Assembly (NCBI RefSeq): GCF_004023665.1
Contig: NZ_SAUF01000001.1
Coordinates: 1,412,501-1,476,500, forward strand
Direction of reading: 5' to 3'
Length of the DNA: 64,000 bases
From: Afifella aestuarii
GTDB lineage: Bacteria; Pseudomonadota; Alphaproteobacteria; Rhizobiales; Afifellaceae
The position numbers and the translations under genes are program-made. Below the pieces are notes generated by a model, which was given only the letters and a program-made list of their open reading frames with translations, made no database searches and was not told the DNA's origin. The first letter of the stretch is position 1. Each line of letters begins with the position of its first letter. Shown one piece after another: positions 1 through 7,849 of the stretch.

Positions 1-885
1 TTGCTCGAGGAAGAAGCGGACATCGGCGTCGGTCGCCTCTGTCCCGCACCCGCTGCAGCTCCCGGCCACCACGCGGAAACGCCGAAAGCTCGTCTCTTCC
101 GGCAAGGCGGTCTGGAGGTTGCGAAGATCGTCGAGCGATGCGCCCTTCAGTGTCTCGGGCATCATCTCGGAGGCGGTCGCCACCAGAGATTTGTCGGCGG
201 AGACGCTCTTGCCGCCTGAACGGGCCTCGTTGACGAGCTTCGCGGCCAGCTCCGTTTGAGCCTCTGGCGTGAGCGGCTCGGTTGTTCCTGCGTTAGCATC
301 TGATGCAATCGTCTGCGGTGTGCCGGGACCGGCGAAATCCTGCACCGCGTAGCGGCGGCCATCGGCGTTTTCCGCCAGGCCGAAGCCGTATTCCGTGAGG
401 CCTTTGCGCAGAATGTTGGCCCGGTGTTCGGGGCTTTGCATCCAGCCTTCATGGAGCTTCTCAACCGCGGCCCGGCCAGCAGGAACTGCGCAGCCGCGAC
501 AGCGCGCGATGTTTTCGGCAACGAGCCGGCCGGGATTGCCGCCGGCCGCCTGATAGCGATCCATGACGGTGCGCCCCTCGGGTGTGTCGTGGCTGTAGTA
601 ATTGCGCTCCAGCATGTCGCGGGCATGCGCCTGTGCCGCCTGGTTCAGCGTCTCGCTCAGCGTGAGCGGAGGAAGCTCGGCCTCGCTGCGGGCCTCGTTC
701 ACGAGACGCAGGCTCTCCTGCCGCAGAGCATCCATCTGGTTCGGTCTCGCGGCCGGTGTCCTGACCGCTGTCTGGGCCGCTGTCTGGGCCGGTGTCTGGG
801 CCGCAGCGGTATCGAAGACGCCGGCGAAGGCGAGGAGAAGCGCGAGCGAAACGGCGCGTGCGGTTAAGAGGGCGGAATGAAACAT
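1..885 (-). CDS. Secreted CAP/SCP-domain protein (C-terminus outside window)
   Basis: The minus-strand frame opens with ATG at 885 and stays open to the window edge, so about 295 codons are visible and the C-terminus is missing. Residues 1-30 form a signal peptide (hydrophobic stretch VSLALLLAFAGVF ending AAA-Q). A short AQT-rich linker follows, in which near-identical 12-base units are repeated three times. A CAP/SCP (PR-1-like) domain comes next: it has the helix AQAHARDMLERNYYSH and the diagnostic SPEHRANIL segment followed by GYG-type sequence (EYGFGLAEN). After a second linker the C-terminal part contains a CSGC pair. CAP proteins are secreted or periplasmic, and their biochemical role in bacteria is mostly unknown. 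A 23-base palindrome sits 17 bases upstream of the start. Confidence 0.85.
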   Translation of the reverse strand, partial: MFHSALLTARAVSLALLLAFAGVFDTAAAQTPAQTAAQTAVRTPAARPNQMDALRQESLRLVNEARSEAELPPLTLSETLNQAAQAHARDMLERNYYSHDTPEGRTVMDRYQAAGGNPGRLVAENIARCRGCAVPAGRAAVEKLHEGWMQSPEHRANILRKGLTEYGFGLAENADGRRYAVQDFAGPGTPQTIASDANAGTTEPLTPEAQTELAAKLVNEARSGGKSVSADKSLVATASEMMPETLKGASLDDLRNLQTALPEETSFRRFRVVAGSCSGCGTEATDADVRFFLEQ

Positions 886-901
886 GGGATGCCTTGGACG
901 C

Positions 902-924
902 AGTGTTGACCCGGGGTCAACACT
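902..924. promoter_or_regulatory. Perfect 10-3-10 palindrome upstream of the CAP gene
   Basis: The arms AGTGTTGACC and GGTCAACACT are exact reverse complements around a CGG centre. The site lies 17 bases upstream of the CAP-protein start and about 105 bases past the end of the upstream EF-hand gene. Each arm carries TTGAC, so it may overlap a -35 element. It could be a dimeric repressor operator or an RNA hairpin. No run of T follows on either strand, so a terminator is unlikely. The cognate regulator is unknown. Confidence 0.5.
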
Positions 925-977
925 TCAGATGGCGCCATGCTCCGCGGGGAGGGCGATGAAATGTCCGTCGAGACTTG

Positions 978-1003
978 GATCCTGCCGCGTGGGCGGCAGG
1001 ATC
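978..1003 (-). terminator. Strong hairpin downstream of the EF-hand gene
   Basis: An 11-base perfect stem (GATCCTGCCGC paired with GCGGCAGGATC) with a GTGG loop lies 27 bases after the stop of the EF-hand gene on the minus strand. No T-tract follows, so it may be a 3'-end stabiliser or an atypical terminator rather than a classic intrinsic terminator. Confidence 0.45.
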
Positions 1004-1029
1004 GGCGTCAGATGGAGCAGTTTCGACGC

Positions 1030-1608
1030 TCAGAAATTGCGTGATGCCGCAAACTCTGCCGGCGTCACGCGGCCGTCTTTGTTGTAGTCCGCGGCGGCAA
1101 AACGGCTATTGCCCGAGGCCATGAACTCGTCCCGCGACAGGCGACCATCCTTGTTGGTGTCGGCCTGGGTGAAGCGCGCTTCCTTGCGCTGCGTCATCTG
1201 GGCCGCACGCGGGCCCTGGCCGCCGCCCGGACCGAAGGCGAAGCGGACCGACATGTATTCGTCTTTCGTCAGCTGGCCATCGCCGTTGCTGTCCATCGTA
1301 TCGAAGACGGACTGGTGCCAGGCGGTCGCTTCGTCCAGCGAAATCACGCCGTCGCCATTGGTATCCATGGCGTCGACGCGGGCGGCCATGCCCTGGCCCA
1401 TGCCGCGGCCCATACCTTGACCCATACCCTGGCCCATGCCGCGTCCCGTGCCTTGGCCCTGGCCCATACCCTGGCCCATGCCTTGACCCATGCCTGCGCC
1501 GGGACCCTGCTGCGCCCATGCGGGCGACAATGCCATTGCAGCAGCCAGCACAGCGGGTGCTGCAATCTGCACAAATGCCCGTCTCGGTGTGGTGCGATCG
1601 TTTCTCAT
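1030..1608 (-). CDS. Secreted EF-hand calcium-binding protein with GMGQ repeats
   Basis: This is a 192-residue exported protein. The N-terminus (RRAFVQIAAPAVLAAAMALSPAWAQ) is a signal peptide with twin arginines. Residues about 35-73 are a low-complexity run of GMGQ/GMGR repeats. Four EF-hand loops follow: DTNGDGVISLDEA, DSNGDGQLTKDEY, DTNKDGRLSRDEF and DYNKDGRVTPAEF, each with the 1-3-5-12 acidic ligand pattern, although the last has an unusual TPAEF end. The start is supported by AAGGAG ten bases upstream. The role is unknown; periplasmic calcium binding is inferred from the motifs. Confidence 0.85.
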   Translation of the reverse strand: MRNDRTTPRRAFVQIAAPAVLAAAMALSPAWAQQGPGAGMGQGMGQGMGQGQGTGRGMGQGMGQGMGRGMGQGMAARVDAMDTNGDGVISLDEATAWHQSVFDTMDSNGDGQLTKDEYMSVRFAFGPGGGQGPRAAQMTQRKEARFTQADTNKDGRLSRDEFMASGNSRFAAADYNKDGRVTPAEFAASRNF

Positions 1609-1726
1609 TTTCGCTCTCCTTCCGACACGTGCCCCCTTACGCCTACATATACCTTCTGCGTGGCATTGCCTTGACGGAAGGCAAAGCGTTCTGCGTCTTA
1701 TTCACGCGTTCGAATGGAATAATATC

Positions 1727-1762
1727 AAAAAAGAAAGCCGGATGACGGTCGGTCATCCGGCT
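1727..1762 (-). terminator. Intrinsic terminator after cytochrome b561
   Basis: Read on the minus strand, AGCCGGATGAC and its exact complement form an 11-base stem with a five-base loop, followed by TTTCTTTTTTG. It lies about 42 bases after the cytochrome b561 stop codon and separates that gene from the EF-hand gene. Confidence 0.8.
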
Positions 1763-1804
1763 CAAGTTGGTCCAATGAACAGGATATCGGAAAGAGGGGC
1801 GCCC

Positions 1805-2344
1805 TCAGCGGCCGGGCGCCACCATGCGCAAAAGAGATGGGCGCGTGACCCACAGCTTCAGAGCCCCCAGGACATGTACCAGGAAGAGAACGAGGATCAC
1901 CTTGCTCGTGACGACGTGCACCGTCTCGAACACCTCGTGCAGGGAGTGGTTTTCGGTGAGCGGGCTCGGGATTGCGAACAGGCCGAAGACCGGCAGCGGC
2001 CGGCCCGCGGTCCAGATGGTCATCGGGCCGGAGATGATGAGGATGGTCAGGCAGAGGAGAAGGCCGACCTGAACGGCGCGTGAGAAAATGCGCAAGGTGG
2101 GCGGTCCGTCCGGACTGTCGGGCAGGGTGCTGAAGAGCCGCCAGAGAACCCGCCCCGCCAGAATGACGAAGAGAACGACGCCGACCGACACGTGCAGATC
2201 GAGCGCCGCGGTTCTTTCCGGTCCGCGGGGCAGATCTTCCATCTGATTTCCAAGGAGCCAGAGGGCGATGATGCCCGCGGCTGCAAGCCAATGGATGGCG
2301 AGCGAGAGCGCGCCATAACCGCCTCGAGTATCTTCAACCTGCAT
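1805..2344 (-). CDS. Prokaryotic cytochrome b561
   Basis: A 179-residue inner-membrane di-heme cytochrome b of the CybB/YceJ type, which usually passes electrons from ubiquinol to a periplasmic or membrane acceptor. Four membrane helices are visible, with histidines at the expected helix positions (AIHWLAAAG, LHVSVGVVL, HEVFETVHVV, FLVHVLGAL). An upstream in-frame ATG would add 41 residues of poor composition. The chosen start (MQVEDTRGGYGALS) matches family length and has AGGGG upstream. The gene is single, with its own terminator. Confidence 0.85.
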   Translation of the reverse strand: MQVEDTRGGYGALSLAIHWLAAAGIIALWLLGNQMEDLPRGPERTAALDLHVSVGVVLFVILAGRVLWRLFSTLPDSPDGPPTLRIFSRAVQVGLLLCLTILIISGPMTIWTAGRPLPVFGLFAIPSPLTENHSLHEVFETVHVVTSKVILVLFLVHVLGALKLWVTRPSLLRMVAPGR

Positions 2345-2526
2345 ACGCGTGTTTCCCCTAAGGAATGGCGATGCGGCTGTCATATATCCGAACGCGAATA
2401 TCAGCCAATGAAGCTTTGGTAAGGAAGAAAGCTGCGGCATAAGCAGCGATCGCGGAACATGCCGCAAATCGGGCCGTTTTTCCTGGGACCCACCGCTTTT
2501 TGCGACATCCTGCCCCGGAGAACAGA

Positions 2527-2895
2527 ATGCCCACTCAAGCCGAGCCGCTTTATTCCGCTCATCCCTCGATGTTCAAGTCGAGCCCGCTTCTCTTCATCAT
2601 CTGCGTCGTCACGATCCCGGTCCTCGTCGGCCTGATCGTGATCATCGGCTGGTACATCAAGACACGGTCGGAGTTGTTCACGATCACCGCCGATGAGGTG
2701 CAATACGAGGTCGGACTGTTCTCCAAGCAGATCAAGGAGATGAAGCGCAGCTCCGTGCGCTCGGTGAACGTCGACCAGTCATTCATCGACCGGATCGTCG
2801 GCGCCGCCAAGGTGACGATCTATTCCGCCGGCGATGAGCCGGAGATTGTCGTCAGCGGCCTGCCGGAGCCGGCACGTCTGCGCGAGCTTCTCTAG
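2527..2895 (+). CDS. Small membrane protein with bacterial PH (bPH2-like) domain
   Basis: 122 residues. A short N-terminus (LYSAHPSMFKSSPLLFI) leads to one hydrophobic hairpin (residues about 20-43). A YdbS/DUF304-type PH fold follows (RSELFTITADEVQYEVGLFSKQIKEM, then VRSVNVDQSFIDRIVGA and VTIYSAGDEPEIVVSGLPEP). Start ATG at 2527 follows GGAGAAC; an in-frame ATG 27 bases upstream is less likely. The function of these short membrane-bound PH proteins is unknown. Confidence 0.75.
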   Translation: MPTQAEPLYSAHPSMFKSSPLLFIICVVTIPVLVGLIVIIGWYIKTRSELFTITADEVQYEVGLFSKQIKEMKRSSVRSVNVDQSFIDRIVGAAKVTIYSAGDEPEIVVSGLPEPARLRELL

Positions 2896-3091
2896 ATTAG
2901 GATTGCGGCGCGAAACCGCGAGGCCGGCGGCGCGACCCGCGCCTGCTGGCCAAACTCTTCTCGAACGAGGTCGAGAGAGGTTATGGCTGAACCACAAAGC
3001 CAGTCATTCGCCCGGCTGATCCGGGCGTCCAGCTTTTACCCTGCTTTGTGCCGCAGTGGCCCAAGGAGCAGGAGCGTTCGGCCGGAAAGGC

Positions 3092-3265
3092 TCAGAGGCC
3101 CGGCTTGCTGCTCGTCAGGCCTTGCGCAGCCTTTGCGGATCCGACCGGGGCCCGACCTTTTGCCCGTGACACGACCGGCGGGATGCTGGCTGCCAGCTGC
3201 CGGTCGGCGTTGTTGCCGTCAAAACGGGTGGATCGCTCCGTAAGAAATGTCTGCGTCGTCTTCAT
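3092..3265 (-). CDS. Possible 57-residue small protein
   Basis: A short basic ORF (MKTTQTFLTERSTRFDGNND-like start, proline/alanine/lysine-rich end) begins 8-12 bases after a good Shine-Dalgarno (GGAAAGGGAA). No domain or membrane segment is recognised. It is kept because of the ribosome binding site and because it lies alone in an otherwise empty stretch between 2895 and 3324. It could equally be spurious. Confidence 0.35.
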   Translation of the reverse strand: MKTTQTFLTERSTRFDGNNADRQLAASIPPVVSRAKGRAPVGSAKAAQGLTSSKPGL

Positions 3266-3323
3266 GCTGTTCCCTTTCCAACACTGATCGTGAGGCTTCT
3301 TGCGAGGAAAATTTTTCCTCGTT

Positions 3324-3698
3324 TCAGCCTTCTCCTGCCATGCCCGGAAAGAGCGGTTCCTCCTGACCCGTCTGTCCGTTGATCTGGTCGAGCCAGGCGC
3401 GGACATGTTCTTGGGTGTAGGCCTCACGGCTGAGCTCGTTCTCGTCGATGCGTTCCGTGATGTCGTCGAAGAGAAGCTCATGCGTCGTGCCGGAAAAGGC
3501 CGCCGCATCGACGCCGTCGGTCGTGCCGATCTGATAATTCGGATCGAGCCCGTGTTCGGTCTTCACCAGGCGAAGCTGCAACGTGTCCGTCGCCGCACCG
3601 AGCGCCTGAGAGGCGAAGTCGAAATTGCGCAAGATGCCGGTGACGAAGGCTTCCGGGTGGTGCAGACGACCGACTTGCGGAATTTGAAAATCACTCAT
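3324..3698 (-). CDS. Hypothetical protein, 124 residues
   Basis: The start MSDFQIPQVGRLHHPEAFV has AGGACC upstream. The frame extends further 5' but that part overlaps the divergent methyltransferase promoter and has poor composition. The protein is soluble and acidic toward its C-terminus (HELLFDDITERIDENELSRE), with a proline-glycine tail. I do not recognise a family. It is divergent from the methyltransferase gene (167 bases between starts). Confidence 0.6.
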   Translation of the reverse strand: MSDFQIPQVGRLHHPEAFVTGILRNFDFASQALGAATDTLQLRLVKTEHGLDPNYQIGTTDGVDAAAFSGTTHELLFDDITERIDENELSREAYTQEHVRAWLDQINGQTGQEEPLFPGMAGEG

Positions 3699-3865
3699 GA
3701 TGGTCCTGTGGTTGCAGGGTTTCATGGGCAATGGCGGCGGGCCCGCTCCGGTTCCAGAGGAGACCCGCGCCTCGTCGCAGGTTTTGCGGACTTGGCGCCA
3801 AGCCCTGTTCATGCCACAGCGGGCTTGCGCCGAACTGAAGCACGCCGAACTGAAGGACAAAGTCG

Positions 3866-4357
3866 ATGAGCCGCCTGGAAAGCACCATCAACCGCCTGAT
3901 CGCGCAAAAGGTGCTGCTCGATCATGTCGCCAGGCTGATCGGCGCCCGGGAAGGACCGGTCTTCGAGCTCGGTCTCGGCAATGGCCGCACGTTCGATCAT
4001 CTGCGCCAGATTTTTCCGCAGCGGGATATTTTTGCCTTCGATCGCGCGATCCGCGCCCATGCGGGCTGCATCCCCGATGCGGAGCATATGGTGGTGGGCG
4101 ATATGCGCGACACGTTGCGGCTCGTGCATCCGCGCGTGCCGGCCAAGCCCGTGCTCATCCATGCGGATATGGGGGCAGGGGATCCGACGGCCGATCTTGC
4201 GACCCGGGAGTGGCTTTCCCCGCTGGTCGCCGCCTGGGCGGCGGATGGCGGCTATGTGTTGAGCGACAGGCCTCTGGAATTGCCAGGCTTCGCCGAACTC
4301 GAGCGCCCGGCCGAGGCGCCCGTCTCGCCGCATATTCTTTATCAGAAGGGCGCCTAG
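3866..4357 (+). CDS. Small class I SAM-dependent methyltransferase
   Basis: 163 residues with a compact Rossmann core. Motif I is VFELGLGNGRTFDHL, an acidic end of strand 2 is IFAFDRAIR, and VVGDMRDTL and VLIHADMGAGD follow as motifs II-III. This matches the short rhizobial S-adenosylmethionine methyltransferase family (Pfam Methyltransf-type, PF12692-like) of unknown substrate. The usual substrate-binding C-terminal domain is absent. It ends about 34 bases before a bidirectional terminator shared with the convergent YciF-like gene. Confidence 0.75.
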   Translation: MSRLESTINRLIAQKVLLDHVARLIGAREGPVFELGLGNGRTFDHLRQIFPQRDIFAFDRAIRAHAGCIPDAEHMVVGDMRDTLRLVHPRVPAKPVLIHADMGAGDPTADLATREWLSPLVAAWAADGGYVLSDRPLELPGFAELERPAEAPVSPHILYQKGA

Positions 4358-4390
4358 GGCTCAGACGGCAGATCCGGAAGGCAGACGCAG

Positions 4391-4415
4391 AAAGCCCCGG
4401 CGGAGCCGGGGCTTT
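4391..4415. terminator. Bidirectional intrinsic terminator
   Basis: AAAGCCCCGGC and GCCGGGGCTTT form an 11-base perfect stem with a GGA loop between the convergent methyltransferase and YciF-like genes. A/T at both edges lets it work on either strand. Confidence 0.75.
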
Positions 4416-4452
4416 GCAGGGTCCGACAGATGCCGGACGAAGGCTCGGCAGA

Positions 4453-4941
4453 TTACGCCGCCTTCTTGTTGAGTTCGCTCTCGCCAACCTTGCTGAGTTT
4501 GGCGTCGGCGCTCTTTTCTTCCGCAAGGGTTTCGCCGAGACGCTTCGCGGCTTCCTTGTGGCCGAGACGATTGGCCCAGGCCTCCAGAGTGCCATAGCGG
4601 GCGATCTCGTAATGCTCGACGGCCTGCGCCGCCGCAGCCATCGCCGCGTCACGCGTTTCACCGTCTGAGATCTCGCTCATCAGCTCTTCGGCCTCGGTGA
4701 TGATGCCCTGGATCGCCTGACATGTCTCGCCTTCCGGCTTGACGCTGACGAGGCCGAAGACAGCCTCGAGGCGATCGACGTGGCCCTTGGTTTCTTCGAG
4801 ATGCGTCTCGAAGAGATTCTTCAAGTCCTCGTTCGTCGCCTTTTCCGCCATTTTCGGCAGCGCCTCGAGAATTTGCTTCTCGGCGAAATAGATGTCTTTC
4901 AGCGTGTGAACGAAGAGTTCTTGCAGATTCTGCATAGCCAT
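4453..4941 (-). CDS. YciF/DUF892 ferritin-like stress protein
   Basis: 162 residues, all-helical. The DUF892 signature is present: LQELFVHTLKDIYFAEKQIL at the N-terminus, HLEETKGHVDRLE in the middle and QAVEHYEIARYGTLEAWA toward the end. These supply the Glu/His residues of the ferritin-like diiron centre. The family (E. coli YciE/YciF) is linked to osmotic, desiccation and general stress responses. The start at MAMQNLQEL follows AGGGAGACACCA. Confidence 0.9.
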   Translation of the reverse strand: MAMQNLQELFVHTLKDIYFAEKQILEALPKMAEKATNEDLKNLFETHLEETKGHVDRLEAVFGLVSVKPEGETCQAIQGIITEAEELMSEISDGETRDAAMAAAAQAVEHYEIARYGTLEAWANRLGHKEAAKRLGETLAEEKSADAKLSKVGESELNKKAA

Positions 4942-5362
4942 TGGTGTCTCCCTGTTTTCGTTTTGGAGAAGTCAACAGGAAAACCTTGTGGCACGGCCGC
5001 TCGTTCCGGCCGCAGAGGCGTTTTTCGTTTAGCCGTCGTGAGAGGCCGGAATTCCGCCAGGGAATGTGTCAAATGATTGGCATGGCGGGATTTTTGGGCT
5101 CCGCCACGGGCTCGGGAAAGACGATTTCGGGGGCGACAGATGTGGGAACGGAGGCCTCGACGGGGTTCGCTTTCGGCAAGTAGTCTTGGGCCACGCGAGC
5201 CTTTTCTCGTGCGCGGGTGGGCGCATGCGTCAGGGAGACACCCCGCCTCATTGTTTGTCGCGGCCAAAGAAGCTAGCCCTTTCTTGAACCGTTCCATGCG
5301 GGCCCCCTCTCTGCGCGTCATGCGGGCGGTCCGTTTCCTTGGGCGTTGGGGAGCCTCGTCAC
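4942..5362. other. Intergenic stretch, no convincing gene
   Basis: This 421-base gap separates the divergent YciF-like and nnrU genes and should hold both promoters. A 60-residue minus-strand ORF (5069-5251, rich in Pro/Glu/Val) has plausible composition but no ribosome binding site, so it is not called. No RNA gene or long inverted repeat was seen. Confidence 0.5.
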
Positions 5363-5938
5363 ATGTTTGTCCTTATCCTGGGCCTCATCCTCTTTCTCGG
5401 CGCCCATTCGGTGCGTCTTTGGGGCGAGGATTTTCGTGATCGCTTGATCGCCGAGCGCGGCGAGGGGATGTGGAAGGGCGTCTACTCTCTCGCCTCTATC
5501 GTCGGGCTCGTGCTCATCGTCTGGGGATACGGCCTGACGCGTCTCAACCCGATCGATGTCTGGTATCCGCCGATCTGGACGCGGCACCTCGCCATTCTGC
5601 TCAACGCGGTCGCCTTTGCCCTGGTGGCGCTCAACGGCTCTAAGGGGCCGATCCGGGCGGCGGTCGGGCATCCAATGGTGGTCGGCGTCAAGGTCTGGGC
5701 TTTCGCTCATCTCATCGCCAACGGGCGTCTCGGCGACATCCTTTTGTTCGGCGCCTTCATGGTCTGGGCGATCGTCGATTATGCCGGTTCGCGTCGTCGC
5801 GATAAGCGCGAAGGCGTCGTGCGCATGGCTGGTCCGTGGAAGCCGGAGCTCATTCGTATGGCGATCGGGCTTGCGCTTTGGCTTGTGTTCCTGCTCTTCC
5901 TGCATCAATGGCTGATCGGCGTCTCTCCGCTCGGATGA
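5363..5938 (+). CDS. nnrU: NnrU-family membrane protein
   Basis: 191 residues with five or six hydrophobic helices. The family signature is clear: LGAHSVRLW near the N-terminus, GMWKGVYSLASIVGLVLIVWG, and the conserved HPMVVGVKVWAFAHLIANG, which carries the histidines shared with the NnrU/isoprenoid-oxidoreductase-like fold. NnrU is linked to nitrite/nitric oxide metabolism in some alphaproteobacteria, but most homologues are uncharacterised and no nir/nor gene is nearby. The start ATG follows TTGGGGAGCC. Confidence 0.8.
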   Translation: MFVLILGLILFLGAHSVRLWGEDFRDRLIAERGEGMWKGVYSLASIVGLVLIVWGYGLTRLNPIDVWYPPIWTRHLAILLNAVAFALVALNGSKGPIRAAVGHPMVVGVKVWAFAHLIANGRLGDILLFGAFMVWAIVDYAGSRRRDKREGVVRMAGPWKPELIRMAIGLALWLVFLLFLHQWLIGVSPLG

Positions 5939-6002
5939 GCACGGGCTATGCCGGTGATCCCATAGGGCGCCGGAAGAGACAGTGACGGATTGAGGAGGCA
6001 GT

Positions 6003-6830
6003 TTGTCCACACATACGGTTTCGCGCCGTCTGACGGCGGTCGACATCGCGCGCCGCAAAGGCGGCGAGAAGGTCGTCTCGCTTACGGCCTATCACGCTCA
6101 TACGGCCGGGATCGTCGATCCTTTGGTCGATTTCATCCTCGTCGGTGATTCGCTCGGCAACGTCATGCACGGGCTGGAGACGACGGTTCCCGTCACTCTC
6201 GACATGATGATCTTGCAGGGGCTCGCCGTGATGCGCGGCTCGAAGCGGGCGCTGGTCGTCGTCGACATGCCTTTCGGCTCTTATGAGGAAAGCCCGCAGC
6301 AGGCGTTTCACAACGCCGCGCGCATCCTGAAAGAAACCGGCGCCGGGGCCGTGAAGCTCGAAGGCGGTGTCCATATGGCCGAAACGGTCGCCTTCATGAC
6401 CAAGCGCGGCGTGCCGGTGATGGGCCATGTCGGGCTGACGCCGCAATCGGTCAACACGATGGGTGGCTTCCGCGTGCAGGGGCGTTCCGAAGAGGGCCAG
6501 AAGGCGCTCGAGGACGACGCGATGGCGATCTCCGATGCCGGTGCTTTCGCCATCGTCATGGAAGGCATCGTGGAGCCGGTGGCGCGCCGCATCACCGAAA
6601 AGGTGCCGGCGGTCACGATCGGCATCGGCGCTTCGCCCGCCTGCGACGGGCAGGTGCTCGTGCTCGAAGACATGCTGGGCCTGAACGAATGGGTGCCGAA
6701 ATTCGTGCAGAAATTCGGCTCGCTCAGGACGCATATCGAGGAAGCGGTGACGGCCTATGCCGAGGCCGTGCGTGAAGAGCGCTTCCCGGGGCCGGAGCAC
6801 GTCTACCAAGAGACCAAGAAAGAGGCTTGA
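6003..6830 (+). CDS. panB: 3-methyl-2-oxobutanoate hydroxymethyltransferase (ketopantoate hydroxymethyltransferase)
   Basis: 275 residues, full family length. PanB transfers a hydroxymethyl group from 5,10-methylenetetrahydrofolate to 2-oxoisovalerate, the first step of pantothenate/CoA synthesis. Visible signatures are [20 protein letters not shown] (metal-binding Asp), [35 protein letters not shown] and IVMEGIVEP with the catalytic Glu, then [20 protein letters not shown]. The start is TTG, chosen because GAGGAGG is correctly spaced before it. panC is not adjacent. Confidence 0.95.
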   Translation: MSTHTVSRRLTAVDIARRKGGEKVVSLTAYHAHTAGIVDPLVDFILVGDSLGNVMHGLETTVPVTLDMMILQGLAVMRGSKRALVVVDMPFGSYEESPQQAFHNAARILKETGAGAVKLEGGVHMAETVAFMTKRGVPVMGHVGLTPQSVNTMGGFRVQGRSEEGQKALEDDAMAISDAGAFAIVMEGIVEPVARRITEKVPAVTIGIGASPACDGQVLVLEDMLGLNEWVPKFVQKFGSLRTHIEEAVTAYAEAVREERFPGPEHVYQETKKEA

Positions 6831-6955
6831 GGGCGATCCGGGACGGCCGTTGCGCGGTGTGCGCAAAGTGGCTAGGTTCCGGCGCGCTTCGCAAGGCTCA
6901 ACGTCAATCCACTGAACAATAATCGGCAGGCCGGGACGATTCCCCGAAGAGGTAG

Positions 6956-7813
6956 ATGACCCACGACGACCGTACATCTGACCACTTCATCCGTGAAGTG
7001 GATGAGGAGCTGCGCCGCGAGCAGCTGAAGACGCTTTGGGAGCGTTTTGGCTTCGTCATCATTGGCGTCTGCATTCTGATCGTCGCCATCACCGCGGGGT
7101 ATCGCGGCTATGTGTGGTGGCAGTCGAAGAAGGCGGCCGAGGAAGGCGACCGGTATCTGACGGCGCTCGAAGCCATCGATGCCGGCAATGAGGCGGAAGG
7201 GCGCGAGACGCTTGCGGCCCTGGCCAAGGACGGCGGCGGCTACGGCATGCTCGCCCGTCTGCGCAATGCCGAGATTGTGGCCAAGACCGATGAGACGGCC
7301 GCGATCGCAGCCTATGACGAGGTGGCGAACGACGGCGGCGTCGCGCCGGTGATGCGCGATCTGGCGCGGGTGCGGGCCGGGCTCCTCGCCCTCGATGCGG
7401 GCGACCTCGACGGCGCGGAAAGCCGCGTCTCGTCTCTCGACGAAGCCGGCAATGCCTGGCGCCACACGGCGCGGGAAATCCTCGGCATGGTCGCCTATCA
7501 GCGGGACGCGCTCGAAAAGGCCCGCGATTATTTCGTGGCGATCGACCAGGATGTGCAGGCTCCGCAGGGCGTGCGCAATCGCGCCGGCCTGATGATCAGC
7601 GTGATCGACGGGCAGCTTGCGCCTTCTCCTTCGGCGGACGGAGCGTCCGGCGACGACGCGCCCGAGGCGGAGGCTCCTGTCTCCGGGGACGCAACCGGTG
7701 AGGCAATGGGTAACGCAAGCGCGCCCGCATCGGCGGAAGAGGGCGCGGAAAATACCGAAAACGGATCTGCCGACGCGAACAGCGGCGCATCCGACACACA
7801 ATCGACGCAATAG
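6956..7813 (+). CDS. YfgM-like tetratricopeptide membrane protein
   Basis: 285 residues. An N-terminal cytoplasmic stretch (FIREVDEELRREQLKTLWER) precedes one transmembrane helix (about residues 32-52). A periplasmic helical TPR-like region follows, and then an Ala/Ser/Glu-rich disordered tail from about residue 225. This matches the YfgM/TPR_21 family, an ancillary SecYEG partner that helps deliver envelope proteins to periplasmic chaperones. The order yfgM-bamB-der is the same as in E. coli, supporting the assignment. It starts after AGAGGTAG and is followed 36 bases later by bamB. Confidence 0.85.
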   Translation: MTHDDRTSDHFIREVDEELRREQLKTLWERFGFVIIGVCILIVAITAGYRGYVWWQSKKAAEEGDRYLTALEAIDAGNEAEGRETLAALAKDGGGYGMLARLRNAEIVAKTDETAAIAAYDEVANDGGVAPVMRDLARVRAGLLALDAGDLDGAESRVSSLDEAGNAWRHTAREILGMVAYQRDALEKARDYFVAIDQDVQAPQGVRNRAGLMISVIDGQLAPSPSADGASGDDAPEAEAPVSGDATGEAMGNASAPASAEEGAENTENGSADANSGASDTQSTQ

Positions 7814-7849
7814 AGCCGTTTTGAGCGAGCGAGAAAGCGGGCGGAAATC

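Noticed and set aside
2983-3243. 86-residue plus-strand ORF with GAGAGAGG before it
   Set aside because: The first residues look plausible but the rest is Arg/Cys/Pro-rich and overlaps a better small ORF on the other strand.
5069-5251. 60-residue minus-strand ORF
   Set aside because: Composition is protein-like at the C-terminus, but no ribosome binding site or family signal supports it.
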